Of a stretch of DNA of 42,788 nt, positions 12,365-22,397 are shown in pieces. Position 1 is the first letter of the stretch. Each line of letters starts with the position of its first letter. Below the pieces are notes generated by a model. That model ran no database searches. It was not told the origin of the DNA and saw only the letters and a program-made list of their open reading frames with translations. The position numbers were made by a program, and so were the translations under genes. This stretch comes from Paulinella micropora (taxonomy: Eukaryota > Cercozoa > Imbricatea > Euglyphida): NCBI GenBank assembly GCA_009731375.1, contig BJOX01000232.1, positions 152,500-195,287 on the forward strand, given 5' to 3'.

Positions 12365-12406
12365 GTACTGATTGAGGAAATGGAATGGCAAGAAGAGACA
12401 CGATCG
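12365..12406 (+). pseudogene. Truncated 5'-half copy of DPH3-like zinc-finger exon (1)
   Basis: Encodes VLIEEMEWQEETRS, the first 14 codons of the exon at 13152, then breaks directly into TACTTACC repeats. The acceptor AAG is retained and no donor exists. It differs from the full exon at two of 42 bases. It shares about 30 bases of 5' flank with the second fragment (ATATTTACCTACC...GACGACGCCAAG). Confidence 0.85.
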
Positions 12407-12506
12407 TATCTACTTACCTACCTACTTACCTACCTGCCTACCTACCTACCTACCTGCCTACCTACCTACCGACATATTTACCTACCTTTCTACCGACGAC
12501 GCCAAG

Positions 12507-12548
12507 GTACTGATTGAGGAAATGGAATGGCAAGAAGAGACACGATCG
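12507..12548 (+). pseudogene. Truncated 5'-half copy of DPH3-like zinc-finger exon (2)
   Basis: The same 42 bases with the same break point after ACACGATCG, 142 bases downstream of the first fragment. The two fragments are tandem duplicates of [microsatellite, acceptor, exon 5' half]. Confidence 0.85.
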
Positions 12549-12637
12549 TACCTACTTACCTACCTACTTACCTACCTACCTACCTACCTACCTACCCACC
12601 TACCTACCTACCTACCTACCTACCTACCTACCTACCT

Positions 12638-12908
12638 NNNNNNNNNNNNNNNNNNNNNNNNNNNNNNNNNNNNNNNNNNNNNNNNNNNNNNNNNNNNNNN
12701 NNNNNNNNNNNNNNNNNNNNNNNNNNNNNNNNNNNNNNNNNNNNNNNNNNNNNNNNNNNNNNNNNNNNNNNNNNNNNNNNNNNNNNNNNNNNNNNNNNNN
12801 NNNNNNNNNNNNNNNNNNNNNNNNNNNNNNNNNNNNNNNNNNNNNNNNNNNNNNNNNNNNNNNNNNNNNNNNNNNNNNNNNNNNNNNNNNNNNNNNNNNN
12901 NNNNNNNN
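12638..12908. other. Assembly gap
   Basis: 271 N bases upstream of the zinc-finger exon. Confidence 1.
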
Positions 12909-13068
12909 CCCTGGCCCCGCCTGGTACTAGGGAGCTTTGGTATCGCCTGTATCAGTCCCTTCCGTGCAAACATCACGGCTTAGCTGGGCATCGGGTTAAT
13001 ACTTTACCAACAGACTTCCTTGGTTGACGAAATCAGAAGCTCCCTTTTTCTGACATTAGTCGATATCT

Positions 13069-13069
<1 letters not shown>
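12909..13069 (+). repeat. ~540 bp dispersed repeat, 3' end fragment
   Basis: The last 160 bases of the unit, ending CGATATCTCATC before (TATC)n. Its 5' side is hidden by the gap. Confidence 0.85.
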
Positions 13070-13345
<276 letters not shown>

Positions 13346-14046
13346 CCCGCCTGGTACTAGGGAGATTTGGTATTGCCTGTATCAGTCCCTTCCGTGCAAA
13401 CATCACGGCTTAGCTGGGCATCGGGTTAATACTTTACCCACAGACTTCCTGGTTGACGAAATCAGAAGCTCCTTTTTTCTGACATTAGTCGATATTTCAT
13501 CAGTTAATCTCATCACTTACTCCACGGAGTGAACCAAGGCCACTTGAGGTGTCACTGACCCTCCCTTGGGCTTGGTTTTTTGAAATGGGTGCCATCTGTC
13601 GACAGACAGAGAATTAGGGGATGGTGTGGGTGTGCTGGGCCCGTGGTGGGGTGCCTTATGTGTGCCTAGCCATACGCCTATAAGTCACATGCCGAAATAG
13701 CGACGGGAAGCACAATCCTGTTCCCTCAGGGTGCCCTTTCTCGCTTGTTGAGCCCGGAATAAAACCCACAGTGCTCTGTCGGTTTATACTAGACTGTCGA
13801 ACAGTCTCGAAACTCCATCTGCTTACTGGGCCCTCTGTAATGGAGGTGGGAGCTCGTTCTGCAAGGGGCGCTTTATTGGAACGAGCCCCGGCCCCGCCTG
13901 GTACTAGGGAGATTTGGTATTGCCTGTATCAGTCCCTTCCGTGCAAACATCACGGCTTAGCTGGGCATCGGGTTAATACTTTACCACAGACTTCCTGGTT
14001 GACGAAATCAGAAGCTCCTTTTTTCTGACATTAGACGATATTTCAT
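13346..14046 (+). repeat. ~540 bp dispersed repeat: partial plus full unit in tandem
   Basis: A 5'-truncated unit (13346-13500) joins the start of a full unit (13501-14046) at TTTCAT|CAGTTAATCTC with no spacer, and the pair ends in CATC repeats. The inverted copies near 28 kb have the same partial-then-full order. That suggests the dimer moved as one piece, or that the unit tends to join head to tail. Confidence 0.8.
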
Positions 14047-14065
14047 CTATCCATCCACCCATCTA

Positions 14066-14151
<86 letters not shown>

Positions 14152-14313
14152 CCTACCTACCTACCTACCTACCTACCTACCTACCTACCTACCTACCTAC
14201 CTACCTACCTACCTACCTACCTACCTATCTACCTACCTATCTACCTGCCTATCTATCTATCTGTCATCTATCTATCTATCTACCCACCTACCTACCTACC
14301 TACCTACCTATCG

Positions 14314-14400
<87 letters not shown>
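14047..14400. repeat. (ATCT)n, (CTAC)n and (CT)n microsatellite
   Basis: Pyrimidine-rich tetranucleotides on the + strand. Confidence 0.95.
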
Positions 14401-14851
14401 CCTGGAGACGGTCTCTGCCACTGGCAACTCAGCCTAGGGTTCAGATCTAACTATCTCCTACAATGACGATTTTGTGTCCGCCGTTAATCGCGCGCAGCGC
14501 AAGGGCTAAACAGGCAACCAACTCCTGACCATGGCTGATGAAGTCGGGGCGTGATGCAAAGGGTTGATGAAGTCGGGGTTGTAGAAGGTAACTCACAACG
14601 AGCGTGAACTCCTGAAACCTCGACTTGCTCATGGCATCATCTCCTTAGGGCACACGCTCCTGGGGAGTGTTCTAGTGTTGTCCCGTATAGTTCAAAAGGG
14701 CTCGGCTACCTTTCGGCTTGAACTGGGCACAGACACCAACCACAGCGAGACAGTGGTTGGTGTGCAGCTTGGCCGGTGCTGAAAGTTCTTGTCCGGGGGT
14801 AGTATAGGAGGCCATGGCTTTTCAAGCTAAGCCACGCCCATAGATTAAACA
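14401..14851. other. 450-base unique island of unknown nature with strong hairpins
   Basis: Not related to the LINE or the ~540 bp repeat. It contains an 11-bp perfect stem ACACCAACCAC/GTGGTTGGTGT with a 9-base loop near 14733-14763, other imperfect stems, and a short direct repeat TGATGAAGTCGGGG (near 14537 and 14563). The - strand has a 61-codon frame starting MSKSRFQEF (14632 down to 14447) without a known domain. A structured RNA or a degraded transposon end is possible. No tRNA, 5S rRNA or spliceosomal RNA signature was recognised. Confidence 0.5.
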
Positions 14852-14896
<45 letters not shown>

Positions 14897-14932
14897 CTCT
14901 CTCTCTACCTACCTAGCTACCTACCTACCTAC

Positions 14933-14988
<56 letters not shown>
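14852..14988. repeat. (ATCT)n/(CTAC)n microsatellite
   Basis: Tetranucleotide tract up to a LINE fragment. Confidence 0.95.
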
Positions 14989-15142
14989 AGATTGCCTTTT
15001 TCTTCAACGTCCTTCCTCCTCTTCTTTTTCCAGAACACAGTCTACCCGTGATTCCCATCCCGGACACATGCACAGTACACAAATTATTGTTTGATGTGAA
15101 ACTGCGTTCCTTTGCAAGGACTACATTCCTTTGCGACATCTC

Positions 15143-15147
<5 letters not shown>
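14989..15147 (+). mobile_element. LINE 3'UTR fragment
   Basis: The last roughly 155 bases of the LINE 3'UTR, starting AGATTGCC and ending GCGACATCTCATC before (TATC)n. Confidence 0.9.
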
Positions 15148-15217
<70 letters not shown>

Positions 15218-15335
15218 CATCTAACCCTCCACCATCCATCCATCCATCCATCCATCCATCCATCTGTCCATCTGTCCATCCGTCCAACCGTCCGTCCGTC
15301 CATCCATCCATCCATCCATCCATCCATCCATCCAT

Positions 15336-15422
<87 letters not shown>

Positions 15423-15448
15423 GTGATCATCTTCTCCTCTGGCTTTTA

Positions 15449-15505
<57 letters not shown>

Positions 15506-15680
15506 ATCTGCATTATATATATACATATATGTATATGTATTATATATATATATATGTATATATATATTATCTATATATATATATATATATATCTTCTCTT
15601 CTCTTCTCTTCTCTTCTCTTCTCCTCTCTTCTCTTCTCTTCTCTTCTCCTCTCTTCTCTTCTCTTCTCTTCCTTCCTCTC

Positions 15681-15766
<86 letters not shown>

Positions 15767-15770
15767 GATA
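15148..15770. repeat. (TATC)n, (CATC)n, (TA)n, (CTCTT)n and (CT)n compound repeat
   Basis: Successive blocks of different simple repeats. The block from 15595 to 15680 is a CTCTT pentamer. Confidence 0.95.
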
Positions 15771-15990
15771 ACGTCAGCATCATCATCAACAACATCAACA
15801 ACATCAACATCATCATCATCATCATCACATCATCATCATCATCATCAACAACAACAACAACAACAAGACACACATTCCCCCCTTTGCTCCCATCTCTCAA
15901 CAAGGGGGGAATGTATGTGTTGTTGTTGTTGTTGATGATGATGATGTTGATGATGTTGTTGATGTTGTCGATGATGCTGATGTTGTCGGA

Positions 15991-16003
<13 letters not shown>
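15771..16003. repeat. Large imperfect palindrome of (CAT)n/(CAA)n and its complement
   Basis: Left arm CCGATAACGTCAGCATC... then (CAT)n, (CAA)n and ACACACATTCCCCCC. The right arm is its complement: GGGGGGAATG..., (GTT)n, (GAT)n and GATGCTGATGTTGTCGG. Arms of about 105 bases are separated by roughly 15 bases near 15890 and flanked by (CT)n on one side and (AG)n on the other, which extends the symmetry. It lies in the last intron of the DPH3-like gene. Confidence 0.85.
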
Positions 16004-16029
<26 letters not shown>

Positions 16030-16054
16030 TATTATGTTAAAGCTGTGCGGGCAG

Positions 16055-16129
16055 GTGATATACGATCCGGCCAATTTCCAACGGCCCTCGGAGGAGGAGG
16101 AAGAAGATACGAGCGGGGATGAGTTTTGA
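16055..16129 (+). CDS. DPH3: C-terminal exon of DPH3-like gene
   Basis: Begins after a GGGCAG acceptor and encodes [12 protein letters not shown], an acidic tail ([12 protein letters not shown]), then TGA at 16127-16129. V-I-Y-D at the start is the conserved segment that follows the second Cys pair in DPH3 proteins. The acidic tail is lineage-specific. Phase 0 at the acceptor matches the phase-0 donor at 13238, so the missing exon should have a multiple of three bases. Without it the zinc site would have only two cysteines. Confidence 0.75.
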   Translation: MIYDPANFQRPSEEEEEDTSGDEF

Positions 16130-16334
16130 ACAGAGCAACTAAGCAAGCAACAAACCAACTGACCGAGCCAAGCAAGCAAGCAACCAAGCAAGCAAGCAGC
16201 CAACCAACAATAGATAGATAGATAGATAGAAAGATAGATAGATAGATAGATAGATTGATGGATGGATGGATGGATAGATGGATGGATAGATAGATAGATA
16301 GATAGATAGATAGGCAGGTATATAGATAGGCAGG

Positions 16335-16365
<31 letters not shown>

Positions 16366-16424
16366 CTTAGAGAGGGAAGTAGTTTAGCTTAGTTTGCGTC
16401 ATTGTACTTATTACCGATCACTCT

Positions 16425-16468
<44 letters not shown>

Positions 16469-16490
16469 TCTCTCTCTCTTGCTCTCTCTT
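16130..16490. repeat. (CAAG)n, (GATA)n and (CT)n repeats downstream of the DPH3-like stop
   Basis: AAGC/CAAC-rich sequence, then (GATA)n with GATG and GGCA variants, about 60 bases of mixed sequence, then (CT)n. No polyadenylation motif was identified with confidence. Confidence 0.85.
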
Positions 16491-17166
16491 GACGTGGAGG
16501 CCTGCAAGGTCTACTCAAAATGATCCGAGCTATTTATTCTAATATTAAAACAATCGAAAAAGCTGTCGTAAGTTGAACTTCAATCAATTTATATATACCT
16601 GGTTATACAAGGAGTAAAGAACAGAATCAAGTACTCCTAGGATGATGTTCTCAAAAATGAAATGTTCTCTGGTAACATTAAATTATTTTTTTTTTACTAT
16701 ATATTAATAGTATTATATATATATATATATACATACTGTCCGACGGCGTACCTGAGCACATTCACTCTCTACTTGTGTCGGTATATCGCAGGGTTGTGCA
16801 CTTACCGACTTCGGATATAGCTAGTATTAATAGGACTAGCCCCCTCAGCTAGTACTATATTATGGGATATCCGCTTTGGCAAAGGGTATGTTATTAAAAG
16901 ACAAATTGTATTTACGATCTCAGTGTGGAAAAAGACGAAAAGGGTATGTTATTAAAAGACGAAAATGCTATTTCCGTTATAAAATCGGGAGGGGGGTACT
17001 GTAGTCACCCCCCGGACGTCGGATAAAAAGATAAAAAGTATCTTTTTTTTCCTGGTGACAAGTACACCTAGTTTTTCCTGCCTGTTTTCAGTATCATTTA
17101 TCTGGATTGGACCTTAGCCATTTTATTCCTGGTCGGGGGCTGTTGCCGTCTCCTTTTTCGGCTTTA
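16491..17166. other. AT-rich unique sequence with a direct repeat
   Basis: No gene supported. A direct repeat AAGGGTATGTTATTAAAAGAC occurs at about 16877 and 16939. Confidence 0.55.
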
Positions 17167-17309
17167 CTAAATATTAAATTTGCGGATCACGCCGGTAAGA
17201 GCATTTTTATTTTCACAACTTCCAAATCTTCCTGACATGGACCGGCTGGCCATCAAAAAGCTGTGAAACCCTTGTTCTTCTCTTGGCTGGCTTGGACTAC
17301 TCTCCCTCT
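17167..17309 (-). CDS. Possible terminal exon of an unidentified - strand gene
   Basis: On the - strand a (CT)n tract ends TCTCTCTAG at 17310. It is followed by an open frame with normal composition (ESSPSQPREEQGFHSF, then GRFGSCENKN) to a TAG at 17167-17169. The layout matches other exons here, where the microsatellite supplies the pyrimidine tract. No upstream exon was found between here and the HLIP gene at 17914, so it remains unlinked. Confidence 0.3.
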
Positions 17310-17732
17310 CTAGAGAGAGAAAGAGAGAGAGAAGAGAGACAGAGAGAGAAAGAGAGAGAAAGAGAGACAGAAAGAGAAAGAGAAAGAGAGAAAGACAGAG
17401 AAAGAGAGACAGAGAGAAAGAAAGAGAGAGAAAGAGAGAGAAAAAGAACAGAGAGAGAAAGAGAGACAGAGAGAGAGAAAGAGAGAGAGAAAGAGAAAGA
17501 AAGGGAAAGAGGAAAGAGAAACAGAAAGAGAAGCAAAAGAGAATCAGAAAGAGAAACAGAAAGAGAGAAGAGAAAGAGAAACAGAGGCCTGAGAAAAAGA
17601 GAGAAAGAGAAAGAGAGGCCTGAGAAAAAGAGAGAAAGAGAAAGAAAAAAAGGAGAAAGAGAGAAAGAGAAAGAGAGAAAGAGATAGAGAGAAAGAAGGG
17701 GAAGAGAGAGAAGGGGAAGAGAGAGAACAAAA
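17310..17732. repeat. GA-rich (GAGAAA)n repeat
   Basis: About 420 bases of pure purine on the + strand with AAAGAG and CAGAG variants. A 33-base unit AGAGGCCTGAGAAAAAGAGAGA is duplicated near 17583 and 17615. Confidence 0.95.
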
Positions 17733-17913
17733 TCTCTTTTGATACAGGGTTGTTGTTTTTTTTCTTTTGTCAGTTTTTCTTTCACGCGACCCACATTTCT
17801 CACGCGACCCACATGGGACACAGCTCTCCAGTGAAGTTTGTCAATTGAAAGGAACTGCCAATAAATACTCAGGGAATAAATAAACGCGCACGTGGGCAAG
17901 GTTTCCGTCTCGC

Positions 17914-18066
17914 TTACAGGCCCAGCTGTTGAAGAATGCCTTTGCCGGTCGCGACCTCCGCGATCATGCCGATAGTGAAGCCCATCATCGCCATGCGGCC
18001 GTTCCACTTCTCGGCAAACTCGACGAAGCCAAACTTGGGCTCAGTAGGTGCAGACGGAGAAGTCAT
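17914..18066 (-). CDS. High-light-inducible-type one-helix chlorophyll-binding protein, 50 aa
   Basis: ATG at 18066, TAA at 17914-17916. After a short Pro/Ser-rich start, KFGFVEFAEKWNGRMAMMGF carries the generic chlorophyll-binding motif E-x-x-N-G-R-x-A-M. One transmembrane helix follows (TIGMIAEVATGKGILQQLGL). HLIP/one-helix proteins bind chlorophyll and carotenoid, protect photosystem assembly intermediates and act in thylakoid membranes. At 50 aa it matches the smallest HliC/HliD-like cyanobacterial and plastid-encoded forms. No transit peptide precedes the ATG and no intron is apparent, which is odd for a nuclear plastid protein. A targeting exon upstream, or a recently arrived plastid or cyanobacterial sequence, could explain this. 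The diverging partner starts at 18559. Confidence 0.88.
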   Translation of the reverse strand: MTSPSAPTEPKFGFVEFAEKWNGRMAMMGFTIGMIAEVATGKGILQQLGL

Positions 18067-18558
18067 TTTCGCTCGATGGTTGGCTAAATATTTTGTGGAG
18101 CAATTGCAGGAAGGATGCTTCGGTAGAGGTAACTAACCAACCTAAAGCGAGCGCGTCACCTTTTTCCAAACCAAAACCTCTAATAATGCCTTTTTTGACG
18201 CATGTGGAACGGTCTGGATGCCCCTTCATGAAAATCGGCCCGGTGTATTCAGCAGCCCTAAATCAAAGTTTAGCCCAAAATTACCCGTATTTACGGTTGG
18301 CTGAAAGGTTGAGGTGGCCGAAATTGACCTTATCCAGTGACACGTCATGAACACATCATGCAGTTGCAAGACACCCAATAGGATCATGAGATTTTATTGC
18401 GTAATTCTGACCGTTATTTGAGGCGCTTTGGTTTGGGTTTTGGTCGGCAATTGCGCGCTCTTCATAAAAATGATGCTACCGAAACCAGTGCGAGTGGTGC
18501 GCGTCCGCTCAAAGTCTCTGTGGACCGACCACAAATCAGCAAACAACCTTTCAACAAG
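18067..18558. promoter_or_regulatory. Shared 5' region of the divergent HLIP pair
   Basis: 492 bases of non-repetitive sequence between two start codons that face apart, so both promoters must lie here or within the genes. An open frame upstream of the + gene (18382-18558) joins it in frame but has no ATG. It is basic and Ser/Thr-containing (RRFGLGFGRQLRALHK), so it could be 5'UTR or part of a targeting extension with a start elsewhere. Co-regulation is inferred from the geometry only. Confidence 0.5.
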
Positions 18559-18762
18559 ATGACCAAGGAATTCGACTACAAGGGTTACTTCCAGGAGGAG
18601 GGCTTCGGCTTCAACAAGACCGCGGAGACGACCAACGGGCGCGTGGCAATGCTTGGCTTCGTAGCGCTGGTGGCAACTGAAGCGCTGCTGGGTCACGGCA
18701 TCCTGGTGGACTCGTTTGGCCTTCCCGCGCTCATCACGACGTCCCTTGGAGGCGGCATGTAA
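18559..18762 (+). CDS. High-light-inducible-type one-helix chlorophyll-binding protein, 67 aa
   Basis: ATG at 18559, TAA at 18760-18762. It has an N-terminal soluble segment (EFDYKGYFQEEGFGFNKTAE), then ETTNGRVAMLGF with the chlorophyll-binding Glu/Asn/Arg pattern, and one hydrophobic helix continuing VALVATEALLGHGILVD. The short tail ends GLPALITTSLGGGM. Length and layout are those of cyanobacterial-type HLIPs. It is intronless, as is the divergent 50-aa partner. Both have codons richer in G and C than the flanking AT-rich DNA. It is expected to act in thylakoid photoprotection if it reaches the plastid. No transit peptide is visible after this ATG. Confidence 0.88.
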   Translation: MTKEFDYKGYFQEEGFGFNKTAETTNGRVAMLGFVALVATEALLGHGILVDSFGLPALITTSLGGGM

Positions 18763-19062
18763 ATGACGTCACGGATTACTTACGCTGCTAGGCTGCCGTT
18801 TGTCCCTGTGGTCGGAATTCGACTTCCTTGAGTTCCTTGATGCTACATGGTGCAGCACTGGGCTTTGCACTGAACCAAAGCAAGTTCATTTATTTATTGA
18901 TTCATTTATTTATTTATTGACCTGCTAACTACCGAAAGTTTTCGTTCACACTTGTGCCATCAGCGCACACTGGCCAGTAGACGAAACTGCCAAAAAAAAA
19001 ACAAAAAACAGAAAAAAAAACCAAAAAAACAAACACCAAAACACAAATTTTTAAGGAAATTT
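18763..19062. other. 3' flank of the HLIP gene
   Basis: Unique sequence with TTTATTTATTGA repeats near 18890-18920 and an A-rich stretch at 18990-19040. No gene is seen. Confidence 0.6.
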
Positions 19063-19105
19063 ATCTCTCTCTCTCTTTCTCTCTCTCTCTTTCTCTCTCT
19101 CTCTT

Positions 19106-19136
<31 letters not shown>

Positions 19137-19378
19137 CTTTCTCTCTCTCACTCTCTCTCTCTCTCTCACTCTCTCTTTCTCTCTCTCTCTCATTCTCTCT
19201 TTCTCTCTTTCTTTCTCTCTTTCTTTCTCTCTTTCTTTCTCTCTTTCTTTCTCTCTCTCTTTCTCTCTTTCTCTCTCTCTCTCTATCTCTATCTCTCTCT
19301 TTCTCTCTCTTCTCTCTTTCTCTCTCTCTCTTGAAGTTAGGGTTAGGGTTGGCTCTTCTCTCTTTCTCTCTTTCTCTC

Positions 19379-19431
<53 letters not shown>

Positions 19432-19552
19432 CTCTTTCTCTATCTCTCTCTTTCTCTCTCTCTTTCTCTCTCTCTTTCTCTTTCTTTCTCTCTCTCTTTC
19501 TCTCTCTCTCTTTCTCTCTCTTTCTCTTTCTCTCTCTTTCTCTCTTTCTCTT

Positions 19553-19608
<56 letters not shown>

Positions 19609-19917
19609 CTCTCTGTCTCTAGTCTGTCTCTTTCTCTCTCTTTCTCCCTCTCTGTCTCTCTCTTTCTCCCTCTCTGTCTCTCTGTCTCTGTCTCCCTGTC
19701 TCTCTCTGTCTCTGTCTCCCTGTCTCTCTCTTTCTCTCTCTTGTCTCTCTGTCTCTCTCTGTCTGTTTCTTTCTCTCTCTTTCTCTTTCTCTCTGTCTCT
19801 TTCTCTCTCTTTCTCTCTGTCTCTTTCTCTCTCTGTCTCTCTCTGTCTCTTGTCTCTCTGTCTCTTCTGTCTCTCTCTTGTCTCTGTCTCTTCTGTCTCT
19901 CTCTCTCTCTTTCTCTT

Positions 19918-19950
<33 letters not shown>

Positions 19951-20134
19951 ATCTTCTCTCTCTCTCTCTCTCTCTGTCTCTCTCCCTCTCTCTCTGTCTC
20001 TGTCTCTCTCTCTCTCTCTCTTCTCTCTGTCTGTCTGTCTGTATCTCTCTCTCTCTCTCTCTTTGTCTCTCTCTCTCTCTCTGTGTCTCTCTCTCTCTGT
20101 CTCTTCTCTCTCTCTCTCTCTCTCTGTCTCTGTC

Positions 20135-20165
<31 letters not shown>

Positions 20166-20202
20166 GTCTGTCTCTCTCTCTCTCTGCGTGTGTGTGTGTA
20201 TG

Positions 20203-20236
<34 letters not shown>

Positions 20237-20303
20237 CCTCCCTCCCTCTCTCCCTCTCTCCCTTTCTCCTCTCCCTATCTCCCTCTCTCTCCCTCTCTCC
20301 CTC

Positions 20304-20390
<87 letters not shown>

Positions 20391-20392
20391 CT
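19063..20392. repeat. 1.3 kb CT-rich polypyrimidine tract
   Basis: (CTCTTT)n, (CT)n, (CTGTCT)n and (CCCT)n blocks, almost purine-free on the + strand. The only breaks are a short GAAGTTAGGGTTAGGGTTGG insert at 19333-19352 and a GT-rich spot near 20186. Confidence 0.97.
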
Positions 20393-20444
20393 AACGACTT
20401 GTAATGAAGAACGCTTGCTTTTCGTAGAGCTGAAAAGGAAGCAT

Positions 20445-20465
20445 GTAAGTAGTAGGCGAACATCG

Positions 20466-20496
<31 letters not shown>

Positions 20497-20643
20497 CATA
20501 CATATATATATACACTACACATATATATAATATATATATACATATATGTAATACATATATATAATCTCTCTCTCTCTCCCTACATTTTTTAAATTAATTA
20601 GTATTTAGATTCACGTATCAATACTTACATGCTTCCTTTTCAG
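20445..20643 (+). other. Intron-like segment with terminal inverted repeats
   Basis: A 26-base perfect inverted repeat (AGAGCTGAAAAGGAAGCATG plus TAAGTA) lies at 20426-20451 and 20622-20647. The left arm supplies a donor (GCAT|GTAAGT) and the right arm an acceptor (TTCCTTTTCAG). By symmetry the same is true on the - strand, so the 199-base segment could be spliced in either direction. The interior contains (CT)n and (TA)n. This resembles introner-type elements, but no other copy is visible here and the flanking exons are unproven. Confidence 0.5.
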
Positions 20644-21050
20644 CTCTGCGCAAACTTTCAGCAAGGTTTCTTCAATTCCAATGATTCAAGGGAAAAAAAA
20701 AAAAAAAACTGGTTGCAGTTGAGTATGGCGAATACTTTTTACGCTCAAGTTCATTTTTACCTCCTTGAAGTTTGTATCTCGTTGATACCACTTCCATTTT
20801 ACTCTTACACTTCCCACTTGATCCTACTAGTGGCAAGTATTCTATTAAAAACAGTGCGTTAAAAAAAAATTGTGCTACTATTATTAATATAAGACTAGAA
20901 TACCGGGTGCCTAAGTTGAACTTCAGCGGTTAATATTACTAATAATATTATATAATAACCATGGAAAATATCATAGTCAATATATTATTATGATATATTA
21001 AAATTAATACTTATATTAATGATATAATATTGTATATACAATAATTATAT
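20644..21050. other. AT-rich unique sequence
   Basis: Open frame 20629-20862 has no recognised domain. The rest is AT-rich, with TTAATATTA palindromes near 20930-21010. Confidence 0.5.
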
Positions 21051-21320
21051 ATTACTGACGACATTCAAGAGAAAAAAATAATAGTTTTTCGATTTTGGTT
21101 GGAATTTTAATTTTGTGTCAGTTTTTCATTTTTGTCAAAAATTCAAATTTTCCAATTTAACGGTAACTTTTCGCGAAAATTTACGATATTTTGCGGACGA
21201 ATATAGCAGTTAATTTGAAAAATTCAAATTTCCAACCAAAATGGAAATTCCAACAAAAATTAAAATTCCAACCAAAATCGAAAAAATAATTTTTTTTTTC
21301 TCTTGAATGTCGTCAGTAAT
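21051..21320. mobile_element. MITE-like foldback element, ~270 bp
   Basis: Begins ATTACTGACGACATTCAAGAG and ends with its complement CTCTTGAATGTCGTCAGTAAT. The inverted match continues inward through TCGATTTTGGTTGGAATTTTAATTTT for about 65 bases, and weaker symmetry continues through most of the element. TA dinucleotides sit just outside CTGACGAC on both sides, compatible with a TA target-site duplication as in Tc1/mariner-type elements. It is non-coding and AT-rich inside. Confidence 0.85.
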
Positions 21321-22085
21321 ACTATGATCAGTTTTGAATCATCGGGGCTTTACAATTTATTGATAAGCAGTCATCAAGCTGATCTCTTGGCACCATTGTG
21401 ACCTGAATTTTCCTCTTACGCTTCAAGTCCCACCGTGCCGGAGGCTATAACGTGACTGGCACTTCCTTGCTTATTCCTGCTAGTGGCATAGAAGTCATGA
21501 TTTTCTTATTATATCAAAAAGTGTTGACGTAAAAAAAAAACCTGATTTCTATCTTGGTATCAAGTTAATACTGTAGACATTGGACAAATTAATTAGATCC
21601 TAGACAAGGACCTTCAAATTGTCCATCGGTAGTTACTAGCCACGTAGTATTAATAGTAGTGCCAATAACTGTATTAATAAACTTGAATTTTCTTGGTACT
21701 ATTACCGGGGTGGTAGTGTCAGCTAGTTATTATGAATAATAAATAATGCAGTCAGATGATACGCTGAATTGTACTTGACTCTACAAAATTTTGTAGAACT
21801 TGATCTGATGTAAGGGTCGAAAATGTAGATGTTACGCGTCAGGTCCGATGGCAGAAAAGCGGCCGCCTGTCAGCATTCTGACCTGATTAATGTCGCCTTT
21901 ACTGAATACAGTATACTACTGTCGACTGCTGATGTCACTGACTAGATCTAAGCTGTGCGAGTCTTATGTCAAAGTAGGCTCCGGCTATTAATACATGCGG
22001 TGGTCTATACTTATGAGGTGTTGGCTTATCAAACAAGCTTGACCACAAGTGATTTTTCTTGTTCTTTCAGCGTGCGACGACCACA
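21321..22085. other. Unique AT-rich to mixed sequence, no gene supported
   Basis: About 760 bases without simple repeats and without a coding frame I trust. A + strand acceptor-like TTCTTGTTCTTTCAG at about 22057-22071 precedes CGTGCGACGACC. Confidence 0.55.
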
Positions 22086-22217
22086 ATAGATAGATAGATA
22101 AATAGATAGATATAATATATAGATAGATAGATAGGTAGGTAGGTAGGTAGGCAGGTAGCCAGGTAGGTAGGTAGATAGATAAATAGATATATAGATAGAT
22201 AAATAAATAGATAGATG

Positions 22218-22265
<48 letters not shown>

Positions 22266-22354
22266 GATAGATAGACACAACTCGGGATGTGATATCTTAA
22301 GTAGCACCGACCATGTCCAAGTAGAGAGAGAGAGAGAGAGAGAGAAGAAGAAGA

Positions 22355-22397
<43 letters not shown>

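Larger units (their letters stand above)
12206..12637. repeat. (TACC)n tract carrying two half-exon copies
   Basis: Almost pure TACC/TGCC tetranucleotides, interrupted only by the two DPH3 exon fragments annotated next. It runs into the gap 12638-12908. Confidence 0.95.

Noticed and set aside
14701-14732. Dinoflagellate spliced-leader or U2 snRNA similarity (CTCGGCTACCTTTCGGCTTG)
   Set aside because: The resemblance is limited to a GGCT/AGCC hairpin. The donor and branch-recognition parts do not match.
17936-18136. 66-codon + strand frame over the HLIP region
   Set aside because: It is the antisense shadow of the - strand HLIP gene, whose chlorophyll-binding motif is unambiguous.
19333-19352. 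TTAGGGTTAGGG, possible telomere relic
   Set aside because: Only two units within a CT tract. Too short to interpret.
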